DNA from: LC029 sp036676475
GTDB lineage: Bacteria; Bacillota; Bacilli; Aneurinibacillales; RAOX-1
Direction: 5' to 3'
DNA: 43,565 bases
NCBI GenBank assembly: GCA_036676475.1
Contig: JAKFCU010000041.1
Span: 1 to 43,565, forward strand
Shown: positions 33,139-41,311 of the stretch, piece after piece
How positions within the stretch are numbered: the stretch's first letter is position 1
Layout: each line of letters starts with the position of its first letter
Program-made: the position numbers and the translations under genes
Notes under the pieces: model-generated
Seen by the model: the letters and a program-made list of their open reading frames with translations, nothing else
Database searches by the model: none
Told to the model about the DNA's origin: nothing

Positions 33139-35364
33139 TTACGGATGAACCGGTTGATCCACTTTACGCATGGCTTTCTGCAAAATATAGTAGCTTTGCT
33201 TTGGACGTTCCACGTATTCTACATTCTTATCTTCCCATCTCTTCCATGTATAAAGCGGAAGTTTAGATACGGGATAAGGGTCATTTCCTTCCAAGCCAAG
33301 CACCTGTTTCGTATCTTTTTCCACGATCCAAGGAACGATGCGCAACCCTTGCACTTGTTCAAAATCGGGCTTCTTTGTCCCCTGGTAACTTAACACTTGC
33401 AAAGAACTAGGGTCACTGAAACCGAGCAGCATCCAGGGGATGCGGATTTCCAGAACATTTCCTTTCGCCTGCCACATCGTTTTGGAATGGTAATCCGGAT
33501 TAGAAGGATTGCTGTTTCCTCTGAGTAAGTCGCCTGCCTCAATATCCCCGAACGGATGTTCAATCCGTGAATCGGGTGGCTCCAACAGATAGTTCACAAC
33601 CAATTTCCACGGTTTGAACATACCGGTATTATCTTGCAATTCCTTCGGATCATAAGGAATCATTTTGCCTTCTTTTCCATACGTACGAGTATGGAAATCA
33701 TAATTAGAAGCGATCATGATTTTTCCCTTTTTTTCATCCGACAACTCTACCAAGGTTTCTAATCCTTCATCTAAGGTCTTTCCTTGCAGTTGAGGAGCAT
33801 GGCGGTTTCCTCCTTTTAACGTATCGGTTCCCACATAAATCGCATGTTTCGAGGGGTTGAACGGTTCGGATAATTTACCCATGAGATAGAGATACCCTTC
33901 ATCATGAGAAACCCACATTTCCTCAAAGCCTTTTACGTTTACATGTGATTTTTCCTTCTCCCCATCCCCCAGGTCATCCCAATCCGATGCATCACCATCA
34001 ATCAAAATGTCATCATCCTTACTGGGGAACATCCCGAGAACACCAAAGAATGATTCATTGGTTAACACGTTATACCAATAGGCCCGACGGTCGGGAACAT
34101 CATAGTTCATGGTGTTCCACGTCTTTTTGAACCACTCGTCCTGCCAGGTGAAGAGAATGGCCCCGGAATACCCTTCTTGGTGGATTTGGCGGAACATATC
34201 GGCGTTCATTTCCCCTTGTTCCTTTTCATCGTGTCCCCCTTGGTCACGGCCAAGCATTCCCTTATGAGCAGATCCTTGTGACGCGGGTACACCATATTCT
34301 GTAATCATAATCGGGATATTCTTGTGATACTCTTTCAATTTATGCAGATACGTTTTATAGCTATCGATTTCCCCTTTATCATTTTTCATCGTCTGGAAGG
34401 ACTTATCAAAAGTAAAGAAATCCGGATAATAGGGATAAACATGATAGGAAGCGAAATATCCCGCATCCCATTGGACCGGCTCCACGTGCAGGGGATCTAC
34501 ATTGACCAGATCTTCCTCAATCAATGGTTCACCAGGATGCTCTAAAGGATCCGTGGTTACCCAATTGGAGAAGGCAAACGGATGCTGCCAACCATGCTTG
34601 ATCTCTTCTTTTGCTGTAATATCGACCATTTCGGCTAACCACTTTTCAAATGGATTGGCCCCTGGCTTACTTCTGAAATGAGTTCCTTTATAATCCGGAA
34701 CATCAGGATGCTTTTTATTTGTTTGATCCACCATCTCGGCATCCCATTCCGTACCGATAATCCATCCCATCAGATAAGGTCCTGCGTTAAATACATAGGT
34801 ACCACTGGCTTTGCCAGAGTGCTCTGTGGCTGTCAGTTCCGTATTCCCATAAACCGCATGCACCGCATCTTTGATTTCTTGTTGAAATTTCTGTTTTACT
34901 TTTGGATCATAAGCATCTTGTCCTGCGATCAATCGTTCTTCCGGACTCCATACTCCTTGGATAAAGAATAGCGGATTATCCGAATGCTTCGCATTATAAC
35001 GGACCAACGCTTCATAAAATTCCGGTTTCAAGATCGTATAGACACGAATCACATTGGCGCCCATCTGCTGAATCATTTCAAACCATTTCTCGTAATCCTC
35101 TTTTGGTATGGCTAATTCTCCGGGAAAGTGTCCGGGGATCGTCGCCCCCATGTTGACTCCTTTGGCAAAATAGGGTTTCCACGTTTGATTCGTATATTCC
35201 ATCACTTGAGAGCCTTCTGTCTTAAATTTCACCTGAATTCCTTGATCCAACTCAGCACTTTCCATTTTTGCCGTCGGCGGCCATAACCAATAGGTAACCG
35301 TACCGATAGCAATGGCACTTATAAGACCAATTTTCGTTACCCTTCTTCTTACATTTTGCCACAT
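33139..35364 (-). CDS. Secreted or anchored TIM-barrel glycosidase-like protein with C-terminal binding domain
   Basis: The 741-residue protein opens with a basic N-terminus and one hydrophobic helix (IGLISAIAIGTVTYWLW), a signal anchor. Residues about 60-460 form a GH5/GH2-type barrel: YFAKGVNMGATIPG, MGANVIRVYTIL, LMGWIIGTEWDAE (candidate acid/base Glu) and IPIMITEYGVPAS (candidate nucleophile Glu), then ILFTWQDEWFK. Residues about 480-700 begin DDDILIDGDASDWDDLG, the opening seen in CBM9/DOMON-like binding modules. It lies 18 bases after the XRE regulator gene and starts the structural part of the locus. A role in trimming, transferring or binding the polymer is likely; the substrate is unknown. 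Confidence 0.83.
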   Translation of the reverse strand: MWQNVRRRVTKIGLISAIAIGTVTYWLWPPTAKMESAELDQGIQVKFKTEGSQVMEYTNQTWKPYFAKGVNMGATIPGHFPGELAIPKEDYEKWFEMIQQMGANVIRVYTILKPEFYEALVRYNAKHSDNPLFFIQGVWSPEERLIAGQDAYDPKVKQKFQQEIKDAVHAVYGNTELTATEHSGKASGTYVFNAGPYLMGWIIGTEWDAEMVDQTNKKHPDVPDYKGTHFRSKPGANPFEKWLAEMVDITAKEEIKHGWQHPFAFSNWVTTDPLEHPGEPLIEEDLVNVDPLHVEPVQWDAGYFASYHVYPYYPDFFTFDKSFQTMKNDKGEIDSYKTYLHKLKEYHKNIPIMITEYGVPASQGSAHKGMLGRDQGGHDEKEQGEMNADMFRQIHQEGYSGAILFTWQDEWFKKTWNTMNYDVPDRRAYWYNVLTNESFFGVLGMFPSKDDDILIDGDASDWDDLGDGEKEKSHVNVKGFEEMWVSHDEGYLYLMGKLSEPFNPSKHAIYVGTDTLKGGNRHAPQLQGKTLDEGLETLVELSDEKKGKIMIASNYDFHTRTYGKEGKMIPYDPKELQDNTGMFKPWKLVVNYLLEPPDSRIEHPFGDIEAGDLLRGNSNPSNPDYHSKTMWQAKGNVLEIRIPWMLLGFSDPSSLQVLSYQGTKKPDFEQVQGLRIVPWIVEKDTKQVLGLEGNDPYPVSKLPLYTWKRWEDKNVEYVERPKQSYYILQKAMRKVDQPVHP

Positions 35365-35382
35365 GTATACCTCAGCTTATGG

Positions 35383-35601
35383 TTATTTTGTTTTGTTTAA
35401 CAACACATTTGGATTAAAAAAAATGTTCCCCACCGGTTCATTCAGATAATCTGATATTTTTCTCATTGTTTCCGCACTTGGATAGTACACTCCATTTTCA
35501 ATCCTCGAGAGAGCCGTTCTCCCTATTCCGATATGAGTAGCCAATTCTTTTTGTGTGATGTTTTTATCTTTGCGTATCTTGGCTATATGATTTGACAGCA
35601 C
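35383..35601 (-). CDS. XRE-family helix-turn-helix regulator, first gene of the exopolysaccharide operon
   Basis: A 72-residue DNA-binding protein made of one Cro/CI-type helix-turn-helix: NHIAKIRKDKNITQKELATH, then IGIGRTALSRIENGVYYPSA. It has no effector domain. The GTG at 35601 follows GGAGGG at eight bases. It is the promoter-proximal gene of the minus-strand operon and is divergent from a second XRE gene. Four operator-like palindromes lie between them, so auto-regulation and control of the whole locus are likely. Confidence 0.9.
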   Translation of the reverse strand: MLSNHIAKIRKDKNITQKELATHIGIGRTALSRIENGVYYPSAETMRKISDYLNEPVGNIFFNPNVLLNKTK

Positions 35602-35625
35602 CTTTCTTTCCCTCCAAAGCTCTAA

Positions 35626-35724
35626 TGTGTAGTTGTTCTACACATGCAATCATATAGCACTCTCGTGTTGTTTGTCAACACTTGTGGTTTTATTCTACAC
35701 AGTTGTGTGTGATGCAACCACACA
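35626..35724. promoter_or_regulatory. Cluster of four 7-5-7 operator-like palindromes
   Basis: Four 19-base sites with the form TGTGTAG-N5-CTACACA: 35626-35644 (perfect arms), 35664-35682 (CGTGTTG/CAACACT), 35683-35701 (TGTGGTT/CTACACA) and 35706-35724 (TGTGTGA/CCACACA). They overlap both divergent promoters. XRE repressors commonly bind such short spaced palindromes, so these are the probable targets of one or both neighbouring XRE proteins. Confidence 0.75.
35651..35678 (-). promoter_or_regulatory. SigA-type promoter of the exopolysaccharide operon
   Basis: Minus strand TTGACA (35678-35673) with TATATG (35656-35651) after 16 bases. The -35 lies inside the second operator-like palindrome and the start point would be next to the first. 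Confidence 0.6.
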
Positions 35725-35731
35725 TTATAAT
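35703..35731 (+). promoter_or_regulatory. SigA-type promoter of the divergent XRE gene
   Basis: TTGTGT (35703-35708), 17-base spacer, TATAAT (35726-35731). The fourth operator-like palindrome fills the spacer. Confidence 0.65.
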
Positions 35732-35768
35732 GACTTATGAGTAAATGTCATCTTAAAGGAGACAGAGT

Positions 35769-36182
35769 ATGAATGAGTTTGGTAGTCGCTTACGTGAATT
35801 GAGATTGCAACAGAAATTGTCTTTACGCAGCTTAGCGGAGAAGTCCACCTTAAGTTATTCATTCATAGGCTCCTTGGAAAAAGGGCGATTCAACCCGTCC
35901 AGAGAATCAATTTACGCTCTGGCATCCTCTTTAAACGCCGATGCGAATGAATTGTTAACATTAGCGGGATTTCTTCCTGATAAAAATCCAGATGCATTAG
36001 ATCTAAACGATAAACTTTTCAACCCAACAGAAAAAGAATTTATCGGAAACATGAAGGAACTATCGATCGAACAAATTTTTGAGATCCCTCTTACTTTTAG
36101 AGGGAAAGAACTGAAAGATGAAGACAAAATGTCAATGATATCATTTCTCCAAACTTTGTTAGATTTAAAAGAAGGAAAATAA
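35769..36182 (+). CDS. XRE-family regulator with C-terminal extension (SinR-like layout)
   Basis: A 137-residue protein with an N-terminal Cro/CI helix-turn-helix (FGSRLRELRLQQKLSLRSLA, then SYSFIGSLEKGRFNPSRESI) and a C-terminal helical part of about 60 residues (TEKEFIGNMKELSIEQIFE). That layout recalls biofilm regulators such as SinR and SlrR, but I do not claim orthology. The ATG at 35769 follows AAAGGAGA. It is divergent from the exopolysaccharide operon and shares its operator region. It is a candidate repressor or antirepressor partner of the 72-residue XRE protein. Confidence 0.88.
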   Translation: MNEFGSRLRELRLQQKLSLRSLAEKSTLSYSFIGSLEKGRFNPSRESIYALASSLNADANELLTLAGFLPDKNPDALDLNDKLFNPTEKEFIGNMKELSIEQIFEIPLTFRGKELKDEDKMSMISFLQTLLDLKEGK

Positions 36183-36218
36183 AAAGCGTGGATTCTATCA
36201 GGAATTCACACTTTTTAC
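36181..36218 (+). terminator. Rho-independent terminator of the 137-residue XRE gene
   Basis: Imperfect arms AAAAAGCGTG-GATTC and GAATTC-ACACTTTTT directly after the stop codon. A second A/T-flanked hairpin (ACTTC/GAAGT) spans about 36278-36345, and nothing else was recognised between here and 36407. Confidence 0.65.
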
Positions 36219-36407
36219 CACATAGGAATTTTCAACTTCGCTAAGGTAATACAGCAACGAAGAAAATTCATATTGGCATAAAAAACTTCCTCTTAAGGCG
36301 ATCATTCCACTTTGAAATACTTCGATAGAAGTTTTTTATTTTTTCAGCAAGTCAGTTTGATCTCCGATCGGAACCCTTGTATCAACTGCTTGAATGATAG
36401 TTTTATA

Positions 36408-36803
36408 TTAATTATGGCAGTACGACATGTTGATTTGTCGAGACCATACGATAAAGCCCACCATTTCATCGTTTGACACAATAGGAATACAGGTAGCTCG
36501 AATGCCTAAGCATTCTTCATGCTTACTTCGAATTCGGATTTCGATTTCCGATGGTTTTTTGGTAAATAATGATTCCTTTAATTTTCGCAGAACAAATGGA
36601 AAACCATCTGGATACACATATTCCATTAAGTTTTTTCCAATCACTTCACATGGTTCCCAACCGGTTATATGCTGCTGGTTATCTGACACATACCTGATGA
36701 TACAATTCGTATCAATAATACTCGTAAAATCATAAACGGTAGGCTCCCACTCTTTAACCCAATGGTTAGTGAGTTTCCAGATTAAGTCCTGACACTCTAT
36801 CAT
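36408..36803 (-). CDS. Stand-alone PAS-domain protein
   Basis: A 131-residue cytoplasmic protein consisting of one PAS domain (about residues 20-125). The core reads FTSIIDTNCIIRYVSDNQQH with ITGWEPCEVIGKNLMEYVYPD, and the last strands read IEIRIRSKHEECLGIRATCI with VGFIVWSRQI. It has no kinase, GGDEF or DNA-binding output domain, so it would act by protein contact or as a fragment of a lost sensor. The ATG at 36803 follows GGAGAGATAAGG. It is convergent with the XRE gene. The AT-rich stretch 36804-37073 upstream holds three short direct repeats of AAAAAACTATT (about 36898-36930) and no gene. Confidence 0.8.
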   Translation of the reverse strand: MIECQDLIWKLTNHWVKEWEPTVYDFTSIIDTNCIIRYVSDNQQHITGWEPCEVIGKNLMEYVYPDGFPFVLRKLKESLFTKKPSEIEIRIRSKHEECLGIRATCIPIVSNDEMVGFIVWSRQINMSYCHN

Positions 36804-37073
36804 CCTTATCTCTCCTAACCTATTTTGTTATCATGGACGTCACGATAGACGCCTGAAGTCACTTAATCATAATAACAAATGTTAAATAAAAAATATTGAA
36901 AAAACTATTAAAAAACTATTAAAAAACTAAGACCAAATATAGACCATTAAGTAAATATTTCCCGTATCAAACAAAAATAACCACTCCATTCTATGTAATA
37001 AACGGAAAATATAAACTTTTTATATCCAATAATGGACCCAGGAATTTAGACACAAGGAAAGGAAGTTTTAAGG

Positions 37074-37265
37074 TTGTGTAAACGGTATCCAGACGAGGTA
37101 AAGGCATGGATTGTGGTAGAAATTATGAAAGAGGAAAAGTCGGTTGCTCAGCTTGCAGCTGAACATGGTATTCATACCAATGTCCTTAACCGGTGGAAAA
37201 CGGAGGCGACACAGAATCTTTCTCAGCAGTTTGTTGATGATCGCAAAAGAATGACCAAAAATTAA
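37074..37265 (+). pseudogene. IS3-family OrfA remnant
   Basis: 63 codons from TTG 37074 that encode a transposase helix-turn-helix (KRYPDEVKAWIVVEIMKEEK, then AAEHGIHTNVLNRWK). This is the N-terminal part of an IS3-type OrfA. The frame ends shortly after DDRKRMTKN, where full proteins continue into a leucine-zipper region, and no OrfB follows. It is therefore a truncated remnant. An AAGGAAAGGAAG ribosome-site-like stretch precedes it. Confidence 0.65.
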
Positions 37266-37269
37266 AAAT

Positions 37270-37298
37270 TAAGGAGTGCTGTTGCACTCCTTTTCTCC
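37270..37298. terminator. Terminator between the IS3 remnant and the molybdopterin gene
   Basis: Arms AAGGAGTG and CACTCCTT with a six-base loop; T-rich on the plus-strand side and, on the minus strand, TTAATTTTTAATTTTT. It can serve the molybdopterin oxidoreductase gene. Confidence 0.7.
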
Positions 37299-37312
37299 AT
37301 TATACGACCTTC

Positions 37313-39352
37313 TCAAACGATTTTCCCCACCTCCACACGGGTAGAAAAGAAGGTGGCACCTCCTCCCATGTCCGAAAGCCGACTAGGAGTCAGCACGTTG
37401 ACTAAGCTTTTACGATGGCCGGACCAAAGTCCTTGGCTAACTACCGTTCCCGGAAGCACACTCTCTGAAATTTGGGCAGAAAGTTCGCACTCTCCACGAT
37501 CATTATTTACCCGCACCGTTTCTCCCTGTTGGATACCTCTCGTTTTCGCATCATTAGGATGAATATCCAGAAACGGACCTTTTTCCATCATCCTATGTTT
37601 CTCATTATTGGAGAAGGTTGAATTCAAGAAGCTATGATTCGGACCTGAAACAAAATGTAGAGAGTATGTGTCCTCCTCCTTGATCGGGGAATATATCGGT
37701 AACGGCGGATACCCTTCCTTCTCCATCCGTTCAGAGTAAAGTTCAATTTTCCCGCTAGGAGTCGGGAGGTTGACAGGAAACCGGGGACTGGTTCCGAGAT
37801 TGATTTTGATAAAAGAGTTTTCTTTCAACTTTTCTAAAGTAATTGCTTCTAAATAAGGATTGACTGCAGGATCCAAGCTTCCTCGAATGATCTCCTCCTC
37901 GGTTTCAACGAATGCCTGATCCTTAAAGCCCATGGCTTTCGCAAGCAGACGGAATACTTCCACATTCGACTTGCTTTCCCCTACCTTTTCTATGACTGGC
38001 TGTTGCAGATGAATATAATGATGCCAATAAGACGTATAGATATCGAGATTTTCATAGGATGATGTCGCCGGCAAGACAATGTCAGCATACTTTGCCGTCT
38101 CTGTCAGAAATAGCTCATGAACAACCGTAAACAAGTCTTCACGGGAGAATCCCTGTTTCACTTTATTCAAATCAGGGGCAACGACCATGGGATTGGAATT
38201 GTAGACATATAGTGAATAGAGGGGGCGGTCAAGTTCCATCAGAGCTTCGCCGATTTGGTTCATGTTAATCATCCTTGTTGGTTTTTCCAACAGTTCCGGC
38301 CGCTGAAGGGCAGTAGAAGAAAGAGACGAATAATCCCCGTTCTCTTTCAAAGCTCCGCCCCCTTGGAACAGCCATTGACCGGTTATCGCAGGCAGGCACG
38401 CCACCGTTCGCACATACATACCGCCATTATCGTGATGCTGGGGACCATTCCCAATTCGAATAAAGGATGGTGTCGTTTTGCCGTAAAGACGAGCAAGCTG
38501 GTAAATGTGTTCGATCGGGACTTGGGTTATTTGGGATACCGTTTCCGGATCATAATTTTTAACGTGTTCCTCCAGCTCTTTGTAACCCACAGTATGCTCT
38601 TGCAAGAACGTCTCATCCACCATTTTTTCAGCAAATAATACATGCATGATGGCAAGGGCGAGCGCAGCATCTGTACCAGGAACGATCGGGATGAACCAAT
38701 CTGCCCATTTGGCTGTCCGATTTTCATGCACATCGATAACCACGATTTTAGCTCCGTTCTTTCTCGCTTTTTCGGCGAGCATGACTTGATGCATGTTCGT
38801 GCTTACTGCATTGCAACCCCAGAAAATCAAGAGCTTCGAATCGACCGTGTCCTCAGGATTCGTCCCATAATTGGCACCCATCGTATATTTATATCCCACA
38901 TTTCCCGCAGCACTACATATCGTCCGTTCCAATCGGCTGGCACCCAGCCGGTGGAAAAAGCGGTTCCCCATCCCCGTCATATTGATGCGGCCCATATTTC
39001 CCGCAAAGCTGTAGGGCAGAATCGATTCAGCCCCATGCTCCTGAATAAGGGATTTCCACTTTTCAGAGATCGTCTCTATCGCTTCCTGCCAGCTGATTCT
39101 TTCAAATTGGCCGCTTCCCTTGGGTCCCACACGTTTCATTGGATATTGTAATCGAGTGGGGTCATAAAGGCGTTCAGGCATATTTCGTACTTTATTACAA
39201 ATCGCTCCTTGCGTAACCGGATGGGAGGGATTTCCTTCGATCTTGATGATTTTCCCCTCTTTTTTATGTACGAGCAATCCGCATGTGTCCGGACAGTCTA
39301 ATGAACAAACGGAAGGAAATATTCCATCTTTTTGTTCCACATACGATAACAT
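37313..39352 (-). CDS. Molybdopterin-dependent oxidoreductase (DMSO reductase superfamily)
   Basis: Protein of 679 residues with an N-terminal 4Fe-4S site (CSLDCPDTCGLLVHKK with GAICNK, about residues 17-50), a bis-molybdopterin guanine dinucleotide fold (about 60-530) and the C-terminal MopB dinucleotide-binding domain (about 560-675, HPNDAKTRGIQQGETV). There is no Tat signal, so it is probably cytoplasmic. Similar uncharacterised proteins occur in Bacillus (YoaE-like). The substrate is unknown; formate dehydrogenase, thiosulfate or polysulfide reductase-like activity cannot be told apart here. No electron-transfer subunit adjoins it. It starts 14 bases after the fabL-like gene, so it seems to be part of the bioY-yhfT-yhfS-fabL transcript. 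Confidence 0.88.
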   Translation of the reverse strand: MLSYVEQKDGIFPSVCSLDCPDTCGLLVHKKEGKIIKIEGNPSHPVTQGAICNKVRNMPERLYDPTRLQYPMKRVGPKGSGQFERISWQEAIETISEKWKSLIQEHGAESILPYSFAGNMGRINMTGMGNRFFHRLGASRLERTICSAAGNVGYKYTMGANYGTNPEDTVDSKLLIFWGCNAVSTNMHQVMLAEKARKNGAKIVVIDVHENRTAKWADWFIPIVPGTDAALALAIMHVLFAEKMVDETFLQEHTVGYKELEEHVKNYDPETVSQITQVPIEHIYQLARLYGKTTPSFIRIGNGPQHHDNGGMYVRTVACLPAITGQWLFQGGGALKENGDYSSLSSTALQRPELLEKPTRMINMNQIGEALMELDRPLYSLYVYNSNPMVVAPDLNKVKQGFSREDLFTVVHELFLTETAKYADIVLPATSSYENLDIYTSYWHHYIHLQQPVIEKVGESKSNVEVFRLLAKAMGFKDQAFVETEEEIIRGSLDPAVNPYLEAITLEKLKENSFIKINLGTSPRFPVNLPTPSGKIELYSERMEKEGYPPLPIYSPIKEEDTYSLHFVSGPNHSFLNSTFSNNEKHRMMEKGPFLDIHPNDAKTRGIQQGETVRVNNDRGECELSAQISESVLPGTVVSQGLWSGHRKSLVNVLTPSRLSDMGGGATFFSTRVEVGKIV

Positions 39353-39366
39353 AAGGTCACTTCCTT

Positions 39367-40122
39367 CTATAATACTAGCGAATATCCGCCGTCTACGACG
39401 ATCGTCTGTCCTCTGATCATATGAGATTGTTCAGAGAGTAGAAACAAAACTGCATGAGCTAAGTCCTCAGCCTGTACCATACGACCTGCAGGAGTTTTTT
39501 TCAAAGCGTTGTTGATGATTTCCTGGCGATTTGGAAAATGCTGAAGTGCCGCAGTATCCACCGTACCACCGGAAACAGCATTGACAGCAATATTCATGGG
39601 GGCCAACTCGACAGCCAAATATCGGGTGAGCGACTCCAAGGCTGCTTTAGAAACACCAACCGCAGCATAATAAGGGGTGACTCGGGTTGAGCCAAAGCTA
39701 GACAAGCTCACGATCCTTCCTCCACCGCTTTTTGTCATGAGCTTAGCTGCTTCTTGCGCACTGAATAAAAGAGCACGGGAATTAATATCCAGGGTCCAAT
39801 CCCAATGCGACTCTTTTAGTTCCATCAACGGACGCATAACTCCAGAAGCCGCATTACTGACGAAAAAATCGAGTCTGCCGAATTGCTCATCAATTTCCTG
39901 GAAAAGGAACTTGATCTTATCCGTTTCACCAATATTAGCCCTGACCAAATGGACCTTTACTCCTTTGGCTTCCAATTCCGCAGCAGTTTCTGCTGCCGCT
40001 CCCCTATTCTTTAGATAATTAATCACAAGATGGCATCCCTGGTCAGCTAGTTGATAAGCAATAGCCTTCCCAATCCCTCTAGTGCCACCCGTAATCAGAG
40101 CAACCTTTCCTTTACATGTCAT
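39367..40122 (-). CDS. fabL: Enoyl-[acyl-carrier-protein] reductase III (FabL type)
   Basis: Short-chain dehydrogenase/reductase of 251 residues that reduces the enoyl-ACP double bond with NADPH in fatty-acid synthesis. It has the cofactor motif TGGTRGIG, NNAASG-type SNAASGVMRP, HWDWTLDINSRALLF, the catalytic Tyr-x(6)-Lys region (YYAAVGVSKAALE) and IRGQTIVVDGG. The whole pattern closely follows Bacillus FabL rather than FabG. I chose ATG 40122 after GGGGGG; it overlaps the thiolase end by 11 bases, so translation is coupled. The frame remains open to 40173. Confidence 0.85.
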   Translation of the reverse strand: MTCKGKVALITGGTRGIGKAIAYQLADQGCHLVINYLKNRGAAAETAAELEAKGVKVHLVRANIGETDKIKFLFQEIDEQFGRLDFFVSNAASGVMRPLMELKESHWDWTLDINSRALLFSAQEAAKLMTKSGGGRIVSLSSFGSTRVTPYYAAVGVSKAALESLTRYLAVELAPMNIAVNAVSGGTVDTAALQHFPNRQEIINNALKKTPAGRMVQAEDLAHAVLFLLSEQSHMIRGQTIVVDGGYSLVL

Positions 40123-41269
40123 CCCGCTTTCCCCCCAGTCTTTCAAATAACACAGCCGTACCAATTCCCCCACCGATCCCTAAAGAGGCAATTCCGAATC
40201 TAGCCTTCCTGCGATGCATCTCCCGGCACAAGCGGGTAACAAGAATCGCTCCCGATGCTCCGTAAGGATGACCGAAGGCAATCGCCCCTCCACCTAGATT
40301 CACTTTTTCCCAGGGGATATCCAACAGCTTTAAGCTTGCTACGACCTGGGAAGCAAAGGCTTCATTGAATTCCAAGATGTCTATGTCTTGCATAGTTAAA
40401 TGATTTCTTTCCAACAATCGAGTAATGGCTGGCACGGGGCCAATTCCCAAAAAACGCGGATCAACCCCTTCAGATACGGCATCCACAAAAACGAGCTTGG
40501 GAGTCAAGCCTAATTCTTCTGCCTTTCTTTGCGACATTAGCAAAGCCACCGAAGCCCCATCGTTCAATCCACACGAATTTCCTGCCGTAACCGTCCCATT
40601 TTTTCGAAATGCTGGCTTCATGCGCTGAATTAGTTTCTGGTAATCGGTTGAAGGCCGAGGAGATTCATCTCTGCTTATATCTTCAACAGGAACGATCTCA
40701 TCTTGAAAGTCCTCATTTTGCAACGAGCGAATCGTTTTCTGATAGCTAGATAAAGCATATCGATCTTGCTCTTCCCTTGAGATCCCATACTTTTCCGCAA
40801 CATTTTCTGCCGCTTCGCCCATTTCCGGATCTCCTATATCTTCAGGGGAAAAACGAGCGCGGCTATAGATACGCGGTTCCTGACCGGGTTCAAATATTTC
40901 CATTTTCAAAGGTGCTCTACTTGAACTCTCCACTCCACCCGCAAGATAAATTTCACCTGCCCCTGCCTGGATTAGACGTGCGGCAAGGTGAATGGCCTCA
41001 AGACCAGAACCGCATTGCCGATCAATCGTGACCCCAGGAATCCGCACAGGGAATCCTGCTGTCAAGGATGACAAGCGTGCTAAATTCCCTCCCGGACCAA
41101 CCGCATTACCCAAAATGACATCATCAATTTCCCCCGGGTCCACGCGGCAGTCTTCAACCAGCTTCTTCATGACCTCAGCCGCTAATCGCTCAGGTGAAAT
41201 TCCTTTCCACATGCCTCCCTTTTTTCCGATCGGCGTTCTGTAAGCTTGGACTATGACTGCTCTATTCAT
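40112..41269 (-). CDS. yhfS: Thiolase (acetyl-CoA acetyltransferase-like), altered active site
   Basis: Thiolase-fold protein of 385 residues. The nucleophile Cys86 (DRQCGSGLEAIH), the NEAF motif (EFNEAFASQ) and His334 (AFGHPYGASGA) are present. The second catalytic Cys, normally in a CIGGG context, is Gly364 (ASLGIGGGIG). The family either cleaves 3-ketoacyl-CoA or condenses acyl-CoA; loss of this Cys should impair the usual acid/base step. The gene order bioY-acyl-CoA ligase-thiolase matches yhfU-yhfT-yhfS of B. subtilis. The ATG at 41269 follows AAGGAG. It ends inside the start of the fabL-like gene. Confidence 0.88.
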   Translation of the reverse strand: MNRAVIVQAYRTPIGKKGGMWKGISPERLAAEVMKKLVEDCRVDPGEIDDVILGNAVGPGGNLARLSSLTAGFPVRIPGVTIDRQCGSGLEAIHLAARLIQAGAGEIYLAGGVESSSRAPLKMEIFEPGQEPRIYSRARFSPEDIGDPEMGEAAENVAEKYGISREEQDRYALSSYQKTIRSLQNEDFQDEIVPVEDISRDESPRPSTDYQKLIQRMKPAFRKNGTVTAGNSCGLNDGASVALLMSQRKAEELGLTPKLVFVDAVSEGVDPRFLGIGPVPAITRLLERNHLTMQDIDILEFNEAFASQVVASLKLLDIPWEKVNLGGGAIAFGHPYGASGAILVTRLCREMHRRKARFGIASLGIGGGIGTAVLFERLGGKRDDM

Positions 41270-41311
41270 CCTCGCACTCCTTCATCTCTTGGCATTCCTA
41301 CTCCTTCGAAT

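Noticed and set aside
36898..36930. Three short direct repeats AAAAAACTATT
   Set aside because: The stretch is low-complexity and AT-rich, with only three units; most likely slippage rather than a binding-site array.
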